DNA of 64,000 bases, taken from contig JBEKVI010000007.1 of the NCBI GenBank assembly GCA_049514215.1, forward strand, positions 1-64,000, written 5' to 3'. Shown here one piece after another: positions 1-9,130 of this stretch. Positions within the stretch are counted from its first letter, which is position 1, and every line of letters begins with the position of its first letter. Below the pieces are notes generated by a model. It ran no database searches. It was not told where the DNA came from and saw only the letters and a program-made list of their open reading frames with translations. The DNA comes from BOG-994 sp049514215 (GTDB lineage: Bacteria; Pseudomonadota; Gammaproteobacteria; Burkholderiales; Burkholderiaceae_D). A program made the position numbers and the translations under genes.

Positions 1-196
1 CATCGTTCTACCTCCAAAGCCTTGTTGTATAGTTTGCGTGTCTCGCAGGGCCCGATCAGGTCAAACCGTAAGGATTTCAATCCCTTTAGGTCCATATTCC
101 GGAGGGCCACGTTTTCATCGGTGGACAACGAGTTTACACCAGGGTTAGTCACTACCGAAGAGACATCGTTCGAGTTGTTTTTTTGGGACCCGGCCA

Positions 197-1204
197 GTGA
201 AAATCGCGATTCTTGACGATTACCAGGATGCAGTGCGAAAGCTAGATTGCTTCCAGCTTCTCGCCGGGCACGATGTCAAGATTTTCAACAACACCGTACG
301 CGGGGCAGGTCAACTCGCCGTTCGGGTGGCCGACGCTGAAGCCCTCGTCCTTATAAGGGAACGCACCAGAATCACGAAGGAACTCCTGGCCAAGCTGCCT
401 AAGTTGCGGGTGATCTCGCAGACCGGCAAGGCCGGTTCTCACATTGACATTTCAGCTTGTACGGCGCGCGGCATCGTCGTAGTTGAGGGCGCGGGATCAC
501 CGGTCGCCCCGGCGGAACTCACATGGGCCCTCGTCATGGCCGCCATGCGGCGACTTCCCCAGTATGTCGCCAATCTGAAGCACGGCGTCTGGCAGCAGAG
601 CGGGTTGCGCAGCGCCAACGCTCCCCCGTTGCATGGGCTAGGCGAAGTCCTGCAGGGCAAGACTCTGGGCATCTGGGGATATGGCAAGATCGGTCGTCTC
701 ATGGCCGGTTTCGGTGCCGCGTTTGGAATGGAAGTCCTGATCTGGGGAGGAGAAAACAGTCTTGCCGCGGCGCGCGAACAATTGCTGGAGGTCGCGCCGA
801 ACAAGGAAGCACTGTTTTCTCGATCCGACGTTTTGAGTGTCCATCTGCGTCTCGCGGACGCCACCCGCGGGGTCGTCAAGTTGACTGATCTTCAGGCCAT
901 GAAACCGACCGCGCTTTTCGTCAACACCAGTCGCGCCGAACTCGTCGAACCCGATGCCCTGGTCAAGGCGCTCAACGGAGGCCGGCCAGGCCTCGCGGCG
1001 ATCGACGTTTTCGAAAGCGAACCTCCGATGGCCGGACAACCCCTGTTACGCATGGAGAATGTCATCGCGACGCCCCACCTCGGGTATGTCGAGAAATCGA
1101 GCTACGAGTTGTACTTTGGCGGCGCGTTCCAAAATCTGGTCGCGTTCGCTTCGGGAACGCCGCAAAATGTCGTCAACCCGGAGGCGTTGGCCCCGAGGAG
1201 CTAG
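197..1204 (+). CDS. D-2-hydroxyacid dehydrogenase family protein
   Basis: This 335-residue protein belongs to the NAD-dependent D-isomer-specific 2-hydroxyacid dehydrogenases, which reduce 2-keto acids or oxidise D-2-hydroxy acids in the cytoplasm. The Rossmann fingerprint GYGKIG begins at about residue 161. The family's catalytic Arg (NTSRAELVE), Glu (DVFESEPP) and His (TPHLGYVE) contexts are all present in order. The length is normal for the family. The start is a GTG that gives MKIAILDDYQD, the usual first beta strand; no ATG lies in a better place. The gene stands alone, 93 bases before the MOSC gene. The substrate cannot be read from the sequence; phosphoglycerate-dehydrogenase-like and hydroxypyruvate-reductase-like roles are both possible. 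Confidence 0.88.
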   Translation: MKIAILDDYQDAVRKLDCFQLLAGHDVKIFNNTVRGAGQLAVRVADAEALVLIRERTRITKELLAKLPKLRVISQTGKAGSHIDISACTARGIVVVEGAGSPVAPAELTWALVMAAMRRLPQYVANLKHGVWQQSGLRSANAPPLHGLGEVLQGKTLGIWGYGKIGRLMAGFGAAFGMEVLIWGGENSLAAAREQLLEVAPNKEALFSRSDVLSVHLRLADATRGVVKLTDLQAMKPTALFVNTSRAELVEPDALVKALNGGRPGLAAIDVFESEPPMAGQPLLRMENVIATPHLGYVEKSSYELYFGGAFQNLVAFASGTPQNVVNPEALAPRS

Positions 1205-1297
1205 GGTCTTAGCAAGCGACTTCGTTTGAATCTGCTATCTTGACACCACAACCCCTAAACGGCTTGCCTGGCTCGCGCTGATGGCGGTCCACTTCAT

Positions 1298-1918
1298 ATG
1301 AAGATCGTTGCCGTTAGCGTCGGTCGTGTTGGTCCGCTCTGGTCGAGCACGAACGGGGACCGGCCGGTGGTCTTAAGTGCAATCGCAAAGCAGCCGATAA
1401 GCCGGATTGAAGATCGCCGCCCCGTGCAAGTGAATCTGATGGGGCTGGACGGGGACGAGCAAGCCGATCTTAGCGTGCACGGGGGGCGGGACAAGGCGAT
1501 CTACGCCTATCCGGTTGAGCATTATCCCGTTTGGCGCACCATTCGCATGCAAGCTCTAAAGATCGACGAGGCCCTTGAGTACGGAAGCATGGGTGAGAAC
1601 CTGAGCGTTCTAGGCCTTACCGAGAACCAGGTTTGGATTGGCGATCTGCTCAAGATCGCAGGCGACTCCCCAAACCCGGTCATTCTGCGGGTGTCAGCGC
1701 CACGATCTCCCTGCTTCAAATTCAACGCGCGTATGGGATTCAAGCACGCAGCAAAGATGATGGTACAAAGTGGCTACACCGGGTTCTATCTCCAGGTGGT
1801 TAAGCCCGGAGTGATCCGCGCCGGGGATAGCTTCGATCTGATACCGGGCGCACGCATCATGCGCGTCGATGAGCAACACCGCTTTAACAGCGGCGCCTCT
1901 CAAAAGCAGATGATCTGA
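1298..1918 (+). CDS. MOSC domain protein, YiiM-like
   Basis: The 206-residue product matches the YiiM-type MOSC proteins, which are linked to molybdenum-cofactor-dependent detoxification such as 6-hydroxylaminopurine reduction. Visible MOSC hallmarks are the LSVHGGRDKAIYAYP stretch near residue 60, SMGENLSVLGL near residue 100, and the conserved cysteine in APRSPCFKF (about residue 139). No membrane segment or signal is present, so it should be cytoplasmic. It begins with ATG. Its stop lies 8 bases before the convergent end of the next minus-strand gene. The family is clear; the substrate of this member is not. Confidence 0.9.
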   Translation: MKIVAVSVGRVGPLWSSTNGDRPVVLSAIAKQPISRIEDRRPVQVNLMGLDGDEQADLSVHGGRDKAIYAYPVEHYPVWRTIRMQALKIDEALEYGSMGENLSVLGLTENQVWIGDLLKIAGDSPNPVILRVSAPRSPCFKFNARMGFKHAAKMMVQSGYTGFYLQVVKPGVIRAGDSFDLIPGARIMRVDEQHRFNSGASQKQMI

Positions 1919-1925
1919 GCCGTAT

Positions 1926-2678
1926 CTAGCCTTGTGCGGCACGCCGCAGCGCTCGATGGTAGCCGTGGTGCGCCCAGCCATCGATCCAGCCTGGAGGCCA
2001 ATCTAGCGCCGGACCTGTGTAAGGTGTCATTCCACGTCGGACCGCCATGATGGGCAGATTCTCCGGCATGCCCCGACGCTTGGACTGCATCGTGTCCCAA
2101 CCAAGACTGTAGGCGTAGTGCGGTAAAAGTGTTCTACAGATCTCGGAGAACCAAGCCGAGTGCTCCGGGTCTCGTCCTCGAGCATGCGCGAGACCTTGGG
2201 GATCAAACTGCGCGAGCGCCTCGGCGAGTTCAGCAGCGCTCGCGCCCGGAGCGTCACCCCATCCCATCACGGGATTGAAGATGTAGTCAGACCCTGAGCC
2301 ATACCAGGAAGGGCGCAAGGGCCGGTGTACCCAGTCGCGCTGACCACAAAACAAGTGCCAGCGCCAATGCATGCCCGAGGGCTTGGGCCACGTGTAGAGA
2401 TAAAGACGCTCGTAGCCCGCCTCGTGCAGATAGCGCACCATCGCCATCAGACGTGCGTGCGGCATGTAGTCCGGTGCAGATCGACGAAACAAGATCGGTT
2501 GCCCGTCCGCATGCTGTAATGAATCAGATGCCAAGCAGAGATCGAGGGCTCGGTGCTCGTCCCCAAACCTCGCGCTAACCCAGCCGGTCATGAGATTGAC
2601 CGTTGTCAAAACACCATAGCCACGATGCGGATGAAACACCACCGTACCTGGCGCGAGCGCCTTATCACGCCCGCTCAT
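1926..2678 (-). CDS. Hypothetical protein with N-terminal Tudor/CarD-like segment
   Basis: I do not recognise a named family for this 250-residue protein. Residues 10-45 (PGTVVFHPHRGYGVLTTVN, then VSARFGDEHRALDL) read like the small Tudor/CarD-type beta barrel that opens with a V-x-H-P-x-x-G-x-G pattern. The remainder is rich in Trp, Tyr and His and has no visible catalytic motif. Its ATG overlaps the end of the patatin gene by 4 bases (ATGA type), so the two are almost certainly co-transcribed and translationally coupled. The function may relate to the patatin hydrolase, but that is inference only. Confidence 0.65.
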   Translation of the reverse strand: MSGRDKALAPGTVVFHPHRGYGVLTTVNLMTGWVSARFGDEHRALDLCLASDSLQHADGQPILFRRSAPDYMPHARLMAMVRYLHEAGYERLYLYTWPKPSGMHWRWHLFCGQRDWVHRPLRPSWYGSGSDYIFNPVMGWGDAPGASAAELAEALAQFDPQGLAHARGRDPEHSAWFSEICRTLLPHYAYSLGWDTMQSKRRGMPENLPIMAVRRGMTPYTGPALDWPPGWIDGWAHHGYHRALRRAAQG

Positions 2679-3604
2679 GCCTCCAAGCCCTTGGAGTCAC
2701 CGGTCGTACGTGCCTGCGCGGCCTCGCCCATCCACCCCAGATGGCGCGCCCAGTCCGCGAGAAACGAGGCGCCATCGGTGCGGCCCTGCTGATAGGTGAG
2801 CCGCATGCGCGACGGATCCGTGTAATCCCAGCTCGATACCGGGACCTTCTGACTGGGTTGCACATAAAGCTTGCCTGCGTGCACAAAGACCGTGGGGCGT
2901 CGTTTATAGCGTCGCGTCACGAGTACCAGCGTGCTGCGACCGCGTTCCACCGCATCGACGGGCACGTTGTCGACCAACCCACCGTCCAAGGTGGGCCGAC
3001 CATTTCGATACTCGATCGGTGTGAAAGGAGGCGTGCAACTCGAAGCGATGAGCAACGAAACCAAATCCTCGTCAGTGGGGCAATCCTGCACACGCACGAC
3101 TTCCGATGTAAATCCGAGCCGGCGACCGAATTGCGGATGAAGTGACTTCTTCCAGTACTTCTCCACGTTGTAGGCGAGAAGCCCCACGCCAACTGCGGCA
3201 CGCGGGCCGAGGCGGCGCGGAAGGCGCGAAAACTGGATGCGGATCTCCGGAGCCGTCTCGAGCAATTGAATAAACCGCGCCCCGCCCAGGACGTCCTTCA
3301 AAGCCTGCCGGTAAATGCGCGCGTGGGGAAAGACGCGTTCCCCACGTCGAAACAGATTGTTCCAATGGGCATTGCGCCGATTTTGAGCGAGCTTTTCTTC
3401 GTAATAGGCGAGAACCGCCTCCGAGGTATTCGCGTAGAGCATGCAGGCGGTGGCCGCCCCCGCCGAGACGCCACCGATAAGCCGGGGCTGCAGGCCAATT
3501 TCGGGCGCCACCTTGTCCCAAAATCCCGCTTGCCACCAGCATCGATTGCCGCCTCCGGCAAATACGACTTGCTCGAACACGATAAAAACCCCAGCGCCGC
3601 CCAA
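2675..3604 (-). CDS. Patatin-like phospholipase
   Basis: This is a patatin-family serine-aspartate lipid acyl hydrolase of up to 309 residues. The oxyanion-hole glycine run GGGNR is at residues 17-21, the nucleophile motif GVSAGA (G-x-S-x-G) is at 45-50, and the catalytic Asp motif DGGLVDN lies near residue 210, in the family order. No signal peptide is seen. The furthest start is TTG; an in-frame GTG eight codons later (3580) gives a protein opening with FEQVVFAGGGNR and is at least as likely. It is the first gene of a two-gene operon with the 4-base-overlapping downstream hypothetical. Patatins can be defence effectors, but no nucleotide-cyclase or other defence partner lies nearby. Confidence 0.85.
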   Translation of the reverse strand: MGGAGVFIVFEQVVFAGGGNRCWWQAGFWDKVAPEIGLQPRLIGGVSAGAATACMLYANTSEAVLAYYEEKLAQNRRNAHWNNLFRRGERVFPHARIYRQALKDVLGGARFIQLLETAPEIRIQFSRLPRRLGPRAAVGVGLLAYNVEKYWKKSLHPQFGRRLGFTSEVVRVQDCPTDEDLVSLLIASSCTPPFTPIEYRNGRPTLDGGLVDNVPVDAVERGRSTLVLVTRRYKRRPTVFVHAGKLYVQPSQKVPVSSWDYTDPSRMRLTYQQGRTDGASFLADWARHLGWMGEAAQARTTGDSKGLEA

Positions 3605-3664
3605 GGCAGCCGTTAGAATAACCCCGCCACTCTTACGACCCTAGCATCCACCAGATTCTATGCC

Positions 3665-4162
3665 ATGACACTTCGGATCATCGCGACAGGTGGCACGTTC
3701 GACAAACACTATAACGAAATCGATGGTCAACTCGGGTTTTCCGAAAGCCATCTTCCACAAATTGTTGCACGCGCCCGACTCACCGACGTTCCCGTTATCG
3801 AACTCTTGCCACTGCAGGACAGCGTTGATATGCGAGATTCCGATCGGGCACGCGTCCTTGCATCGTGCCACGCCGCAACCGAGAACTCCATCGTGATTGT
3901 TCACGGCACGGACACGATGCGCGAAACGGCACAAGTCCTCGGCGCGGCCCACGCAAACTCCCTCACGTCAAAATCGATCGTGATCACCGGAGCAATGATT
4001 CCCTACGACATCCGGAATTCGGACGCGCTGTTCAACCTGGGATTCGCATTCGCCGCCGCGCAACTGCTAGCGCCTGGTGTCTATGTTGCCATGAACGGGC
4101 AGACCTTCGGATGGGAGCGCGTTAAAAAAGATCGCGCCGCGGGCGTCTTTCGTTCCGATTAG
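3665..4162 (+). CDS. Asparaginase N-terminal-domain protein (short form)
   Basis: The 165-residue protein carries the type I/II asparaginase N-terminal domain alone. The first catalytic Thr lies in IIATGGTFDK near residue 10, and the second Thr-Asp pair in VIVHGTDTMRETA near residue 80. The C-terminal domain of classical 330-residue asparaginases is absent, and the ORF ends cleanly at FRSD with a TAG. Stand-alone short forms of this type exist in proteobacteria, so this is probably a complete small protein rather than a truncation. It is divergent from the patatin operon. Activity on asparagine is not established for such forms. Confidence 0.8.
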   Translation: MTLRIIATGGTFDKHYNEIDGQLGFSESHLPQIVARARLTDVPVIELLPLQDSVDMRDSDRARVLASCHAATENSIVIVHGTDTMRETAQVLGAAHANSLTSKSIVITGAMIPYDIRNSDALFNLGFAFAAAQLLAPGVYVAMNGQTFGWERVKKDRAAGVFRSD

Positions 4163-4742
4163 GATTTCGCGCGGCTCTTAGCTCGGCGACGACAAAAGTC
4201 GATGTCGTCCTTAGGTAGCATCCCTGCGCTTCGGCAGGCCGAACGAGATCGCTGGTGCGGGCTCCGGCTGGATTTATCTCTCGTGCGAACCTAAAACGCC
4301 CTTCTATCCGATTGGGTACAGAACGTCGGGTCACTGAGCCATGCGCGAAGAGTCTGTATGGGTATGCCCACTTGCAGACAAGTGAGGGCACGCTCCAACA
4401 ATTCGGGAAGCTGTCCTCTGGGCACTGGGGATTGCCCTAGAAGCGCCAAGGTTTGGGCGATGAGGTGTGCGTGGCCAAACGCGCTGGCTGCCTCGCAACT
4501 TTCTGGATTCCTCGCTAATGGCATTGGGATCGTTCCGAAAAGGGTGCTCGCGCAGAACGGACGCGTCGCTGGTGGATCACATCCGGCCTATCGGCAAGGT
4601 GCGACGCCAGGTTTAGCGTTTTCCGTGAAAGGATGCGATTCGGCGCGCAAAGGATGACGGGTTTAGCCATCGCTCATACCGAAAGCGTGCTCGCCTGGAT
4701 GCGGTCCGTGCTCCGTCGAGGCAGACGGCCGGGAGTTGGCGG

Positions 4743-4961
4743 CTAGACGGCTGCGATCAGGATCGCGAGGGCCCAACTCTGGGCGCATATCGCGCCCACG
4801 GACAGGAGCAAAAGCACCCCCTCGATGAAGCTGATCCGCGTAACACGCCAGAGAAGGCCTACGAGCCATCTCGACTTTACGCTAGGCCCGTCTCCGGGTA
4901 AGACCCAACCTTGGGTTTGCACGACAGAACGAGGGGTCATAGACCGCATCAAAGCTCTCAT
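4743..4961 (-). CDS. Possible small membrane protein
   Basis: This reading frame would encode 72 residues, starting MRALMRSMTPRS and ending in a strongly hydrophobic segment of about 35 residues (GVLLLLSVGAICAQSW, then ALAILIAAV), enough for one or two membrane passes. The chosen ATG at 4961 has a GGGAGAG ribosome-binding-like sequence about seven bases upstream; an upstream in-frame ATG at 5006 lacks one. I know no family for it, and no neighbour suggests a role. It is called on the hydrophobic C-terminus and the ribosome-binding site only. Confidence 0.4.
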   Translation of the reverse strand: MRALMRSMTPRSVVQTQGWVLPGDGPSVKSRWLVGLLWRVTRISFIEGVLLLLSVGAICAQSWALAILIAAV

Positions 4962-5243
4962 GACGTCTCTCTCCCTTTTCAGATCGTTGGCCGAGGCCGT
5001 AAGCATGAAAGGCGACCCGGCTCAGTGATTCCTGACCGATCCCAGCAGCACCGAGTAGGGACTTTCCCGTATCCCAAATCGATCGAACCTTGGATCTGCA
5101 AGGGCTCTGCCGATGAAACAGACGCCCCACGCGGCAGGCCGGCCGGAGGTGATGCTTCGTTGAGCCGCTCTAGCTTGGTGGCGCACATGGTCAGATGATG
5201 GCTCGCGAATTCATAACAGCACTCACAAAATTTGTCGCTGAGA

Positions 5244-5257
5244 GACCAAATTTGGTC
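5244..5257. promoter_or_regulatory. 14-bp perfect palindrome
   Basis: GACCAAATTTGGTC reads identically on both strands. It could be an operator, but no convincing gene start lies next to it. It is in the gene-poor stretch upstream of nothing recognisable. Confidence 0.25.
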
Positions 5258-5715
5258 AGAGTTTGTTGGCATCCGCACTACCAAGAACCCTTACAGGGAC
5301 CTCACGCAAGAAGTCGTCCAGTTTTTGGCGCTTCGCCGTACTGGTCTCTCAGGAATTGTCAAAGCGTTGCGAGTCCGTCGCCTAGCCTTCTCTAGGGCGA
5401 CCCCTTTTTGCAATTGCTCGGTCAGAAAGACAACGCCTTGACGAGTGAGCAGGAACTCGGTCTTCTCGGGATCGCAGGTAGAAGTAGAAGGAGCGCGCAA
5501 AGCGCGCATTCGCCCGTGACCGACGCCATCGAGGAAGACGGCATGATCTCGAAGAAGGTGACGCGCGCCACTCCGACCCTCGTGTTACCCGATGTCGCCA
5601 AGACACCGTCTTTAACGCATCTGAGAATGCTGATCCAATCAGCATTCGTCGTCGGTCAAGTGATCGCTTTAGTGTGGGCGAGGGGCAGCCGCCAAGAGCA
5701 CTCTGCCCATTCCCG

Positions 5716-7074
5716 TTATTTCCCGATGCAAAATCGGCTGAAGATATCGCCTAGGAGGTCGTCCGACGAATAGGCGCCTGTGATCTGAGCCAATTCGTCC
5801 TGCGCCAGGCGCAGTTCCTCCGCCAGCAGTTCCAGTGCGCGATCCGACATGAGCACGTACTCGCGGGCCTCGAGCAGGTGGTTCAAAGCCCCTTGAAGCG
5901 CTTCGAGGTGACGCTGGCGGCCGAGGAAAACGGTCTCTGCACTCGCATGCCATCCGGCGATGGTTTGAATCTCCCTGCGCAGCAGATCCACTCCCGCCCC
6001 GCTCAGTGCCGACAAGAAAATGGCCTCCCCGTCGACACGTTCGATCTCGCCGCTTAGGTCGATCTTATTTATGACGAACCGCCTGGGGACGGATGCCGGC
6101 AGCCGCGCAAAGATTTCAGCATCGTCCGGCATGTCCGTAAGAGGACCGTCGCGGAGCACCAGAATCACATCGGCTTGCGCGATCTCCTCCCAGGTCCGCC
6201 GAATCCCGATTTGTTCAATCGGATCATCGGTGTCCCGTAGGCCCGCTGTATCGATGATGTGAACCGCCAGGCCCTCGATCTGGATGGCTTGGACGACACG
6301 ATCCCGGGTCGTCCCGGGAATCGGAGTCACGATCGCGATTTCGGCCTCAGCAAGCGCATTCAGCAAACTGGACTTGCCCACATTCGGCCTTCCCACCAGA
6401 ACGACCTTGACTCCCTGTCGCAAGAGCGCGCCTTGAGACGTCTTCTCCAGCACGTTTTCGAGCGCATCGCACAGGCTAGCCAGGCGCCGAGCAACGTCAG
6501 AGGTCTTCAGGAACTCGATTTCCTCCTCCGGGAAATCCAACGTCGCCTCGACGATCAGCCGGATTCTGATCAACTCCTCGACGAGATCTCGCACCGCGAG
6601 CGAGAAGGCTCCTTCCATCGAAGCGCGTGCGCTTCGCGCGGCGGCCTCAGTGCTTGCTTCGATCAGATCCGCCACCGCCTCGGCCTGAGCGAGATCGAGC
6701 TTGTCATTCAGATAGGCTCGGCGCGTAAACTCACCGGGCTCTGCAAGACGCAATCCTTGGTCTCGACCGGCCTGAAGGCACCTTCTAAGGAGCATTTGGA
6801 GGACCACTGGTCCGCCATGTCCCTGCAACTCCAGCACGTCCTCGCCGGTGTACGAGTGCGGCGTGGGAAAAAAAATCGCTATCCCGTCGTCAATCACATC
6901 GCTCTCGCCGTCCCGGAATCCGAGATGCGTCGCGTGGCGCGGATTGAGCGTAACTCCGCAGACTGCACGCATGACCGAACCCACCGCGTTTCCCGACACG
7001 CGCACGATCCCAATGCCGCCACGTCCGGCGGCTGTCGCAATCGCGACTATGGAATCGAGATCAGAAGCTCTCAT
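5716..7074 (-). CDS. mnmE: tRNA uridine-5-carboxymethylaminomethyl modification GTPase MnmE
   Basis: MnmE (TrmE) works with MnmG to install 5-carboxymethylaminomethyl groups on wobble uridine 34 of certain tRNAs. The 452-residue length fits the family. The N-terminal folate-binding domain starts SIVAIATAAGRGGIGIVRVSG, the G1 loop GRPNVGKSS is at residues 228-236, the switch-type motif IPGTTRDRV follows, DTAGL (G3) and NKIDL (G4) are present, and the protein ends in the conserved C-I-G-K (FCIGK), which is required for activity. It is the last gene of the rpmH-rnpA-yidD-yidC-mnmE block, 82 bases downstream of yidC, as in many beta and gamma proteobacteria. Confidence 0.98.
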   Translation of the reverse strand: MRASDLDSIVAIATAAGRGGIGIVRVSGNAVGSVMRAVCGVTLNPRHATHLGFRDGESDVIDDGIAIFFPTPHSYTGEDVLELQGHGGPVVLQMLLRRCLQAGRDQGLRLAEPGEFTRRAYLNDKLDLAQAEAVADLIEASTEAAARSARASMEGAFSLAVRDLVEELIRIRLIVEATLDFPEEEIEFLKTSDVARRLASLCDALENVLEKTSQGALLRQGVKVVLVGRPNVGKSSLLNALAEAEIAIVTPIPGTTRDRVVQAIQIEGLAVHIIDTAGLRDTDDPIEQIGIRRTWEEIAQADVILVLRDGPLTDMPDDAEIFARLPASVPRRFVINKIDLSGEIERVDGEAIFLSALSGAGVDLLRREIQTIAGWHASAETVFLGRQRHLEALQGALNHLLEAREYVLMSDRALELLAEELRLAQDELAQITGAYSSDDLLGDIFSRFCIGK

Positions 7075-7156
7075 CGGGGCCTGGTTAAAGTTCTAACTCA
7101 TTGTGCCTCGCCGGCCACGTTCACCGAGCCCATCGGGCCAACCGACGCGCCATCGA

Positions 7157-8854
7157 CTAGGTCTTTTTAGCTCCGCCATGCATACGGCTAATCTGCCATT
7201 GCTGCGCGATTGACAACAGGTTGTTGACCACCCAGTAAAGGACGAGCCCGGCCGGAAAGAAGAAGAACGTAACCCCAAAGACCAGCGGCATGATCATCAT
7301 CATTTTTGCTTGGACCGGGTCAGGGGGCGCGGGATTGAGCTTGTACTGTACGAACATCGACACCATCATGACCGCGGGCAGGATGTAGAAGGGGTCCGGC
7401 GCGGCGAGGTCGTGGATCCAGCCAATCCAGGGAGCGCCACGCATCTCAACGCTCGCAGACAGAACCGAATATAGCGAGATGAAAACCGGGATCTGCACGA
7501 GGACTGGCAAGCAACCGCCGGCCGGATTAATTTTTTCCGTGCGGTAGAGTTCCATCATGGCCTGGTTCAACTTCGCCCGATCATCCTTGTATTTCTCCTG
7601 AAGCACCTTAAGGCGGGGCGCCACATTCTTCATGCGGGCCATCGAACGGTAGCTCGCTGCCGAGAGCGGATAGAAGGCCGACTTGATGAGCACCGTCAGC
7701 ATAATGATGGCGGCCCCCCAGTTTCCAAGCAGGCTGTGCAGCTTTTCGAGGAGCCAGAACACCGGCCGCGCCAAAATCGTCGTCCATCCATAATCGCGGA
7801 TCAGATCCAGACCGGGCGCTACCTTCTCCAGTAGCCGCTGTTCCTCAGGCCCGACAAAGAGCTCTGCGACATTTGTTGCCGATGCTTTCGGAGCAATCGG
7901 CCCCAAGTCCATCAGGGCTGCGGCGCGATAAGTGGGTGGAGTTCCCTTGATTTCTTCGGTTAGATAACTGCGTTCTTCACCGTCCTTGGGAATCCAAATC
8001 GCAGCGAAGTAGTGCTGCAGGATACCGACCCAACCCACCTTGGAGTTGCGGGCTTGCGTTGCGCGATCCTTACCCTTTTCAATGTCCTCGAACGAGATCT
8101 TCTGAAACTTGTCCTCCGCGCTGTAGAGTGCCGGACCGTAATAGGGGCTATAGAAACGCATCGTCCCTTCCGGCTTGCTCGCATCGCGCACCAACTGGAG
8201 GTAGAGCTTGGGATCGATCGGTTGGTCGCTCAGATTGGTGATCTGATGGCGAACTCCGATCTCGTAGCTACCGCGAGTGAAGATCAAGGTCTTCACGAGG
8301 CGAACGCCGCCGCTTTCGGCTTGGAAAGAAACTTCCAGTTGATCCTGGCCGTCCTGCAGGCTCGTCGGTCCCGGCACGACGTTAAAGTTGGTGTGGTGCG
8401 AGGGCAGCCCCGGCGCACCGACGAGGCCGGTCTGGGCCACATAAACATGCTCAGCCGTATCCTCCAGCAGAACCATGTTCTTCTTAGGATCGAGCGTGTC
8501 GCGATGCTTCAAGAGTTCGACGCGATCGATGCTCGCGCCCGAGCTGCTGACGTCAACCACTAATACGTCCGTCCGGATGGAAACCGTCTGGATCGGGGTG
8601 GCCGCACCGACGCTTGGCGCGAGCGCACCGTCTTGAATGGCCCCTGCTGCGACGGGATTGGCGGGTGCTCCGGGATTTAGAGCGCGACTCGCTGCCGGTA
8701 GATCATTCGGAATGCCCTTCGGAAGTGCTGGCGCCGTCTGACTGGGACCAAAAAAGATCGACGAGTGTCCGTTAAAGTGCTGCCAGCTATCCCAGAGGCC
8801 AAACAGCGACATCGAAAAAATGACCCAAAGGATCATGCGGCGGGTATCGGTCAT
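7157..8854 (-). CDS. yidC: Membrane protein insertase YidC
   Basis: YidC inserts and folds inner-membrane proteins, alone or with SecYEG. The 565-residue length is normal for the Gram-negative form. It opens with one membrane segment (MILWVIFSMSLFGLWDSW), followed by a large periplasmic beta-rich domain (about residues 50-340). The conserved core follows: LLGNWGAAIIMLTVLIKS, then the cytoplasmic hairpin with MKNVAPRLKVLQEKYKDD, then the membrane segments containing NPAGGCLPVLVQIPVF and FPAGLVLYWVVNNLLS. It ends with a short basic tail. It lies 27 bases downstream of yidD in the same operon. Confidence 0.98.
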   Translation of the reverse strand: MTDTRRMILWVIFSMSLFGLWDSWQHFNGHSSIFFGPSQTAPALPKGIPNDLPAASRALNPGAPANPVAAGAIQDGALAPSVGAATPIQTVSIRTDVLVVDVSSSGASIDRVELLKHRDTLDPKKNMVLLEDTAEHVYVAQTGLVGAPGLPSHHTNFNVVPGPTSLQDGQDQLEVSFQAESGGVRLVKTLIFTRGSYEIGVRHQITNLSDQPIDPKLYLQLVRDASKPEGTMRFYSPYYGPALYSAEDKFQKISFEDIEKGKDRATQARNSKVGWVGILQHYFAAIWIPKDGEERSYLTEEIKGTPPTYRAAALMDLGPIAPKASATNVAELFVGPEEQRLLEKVAPGLDLIRDYGWTTILARPVFWLLEKLHSLLGNWGAAIIMLTVLIKSAFYPLSAASYRSMARMKNVAPRLKVLQEKYKDDRAKLNQAMMELYRTEKINPAGGCLPVLVQIPVFISLYSVLSASVEMRGAPWIGWIHDLAAPDPFYILPAVMMVSMFVQYKLNPAPPDPVQAKMMMIMPLVFGVTFFFFPAGLVLYWVVNNLLSIAQQWQISRMHGGAKKT

Positions 8855-8881
8855 AGATTTGGAATGGATGAAAGGCGAAGG

Positions 8882-9130
8882 TTAGCTCGAGTGCCGCTGA
8901 TGGTCACACACGGGCGGCACAGGATCATAGCCGCCAGCGTGCCAAGGATTGCATCGACCCACTCGCCTCAGGGCAAGGATAGCGCCGCGAACGGCGCCAT
9001 GGGACCGGATCGACTCCAGTGCGTATTCCGAGCAACTGGGATGAAATCGACACCGCGTACCCAGAAAGGGCCGAATGGTGGCCCGATAGAGCCCGATGAA
9101 AGAAAGCAGGACGAGGCGCATGCAGCTCAA
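8882..9130 (-). CDS. yidD: Membrane protein insertion efficiency factor YidD
   Basis: YidD is a small membrane-associated helper of YidC. This 82-residue copy shows the family signature: an amphipathic start (LVLLSFIGLYRATIRPFLG), then CRFHPSCSEYALESIRSHG with its conserved Cys pair, and RVGRCNPWHAGGYDPVPP. It overlaps the rnpA stop by 4 bases, indicating translational coupling, and precedes yidC. The initiating codon is uncertain by a few residues; MRLVLLSF, four codons in, is another choice. Confidence 0.95.
   Translation of the reverse strand: MSCMRLVLLSFIGLYRATIRPFLGTRCRFHPSCSEYALESIRSHGAVRGAILALRRVGRCNPWHAGGYDPVPPVCDHQRHSS

Larger units (their letters stand above)
4163..5715. other. 1.5-kb stretch without a recognisable gene family
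   Basis: Between the asparaginase-domain gene and mnmE no reading frame matches a known family. The only plausible gene is a small minus-strand membrane protein at 4743-4961 (listed separately). A perfect 14-bp palindrome, GACCAAATTTGGTC, sits at 5244-5257. A minus-strand frame at 5291-5509 encodes an unrecognised basic peptide that I do not call. The region could be decayed coding sequence. Confidence 0.5.

Noticed and set aside
2675..3604. Patatin gene as part of a CBASS-type antiphage system
   Set aside because: No cGAS-like nucleotidyltransferase, ubiquitin-like or other defence gene lies next to it.
6259..7170. 303-codon plus-strand frame opposite mnmE
   Set aside because: mnmE on the other strand is certain; this frame has no recognisable content.
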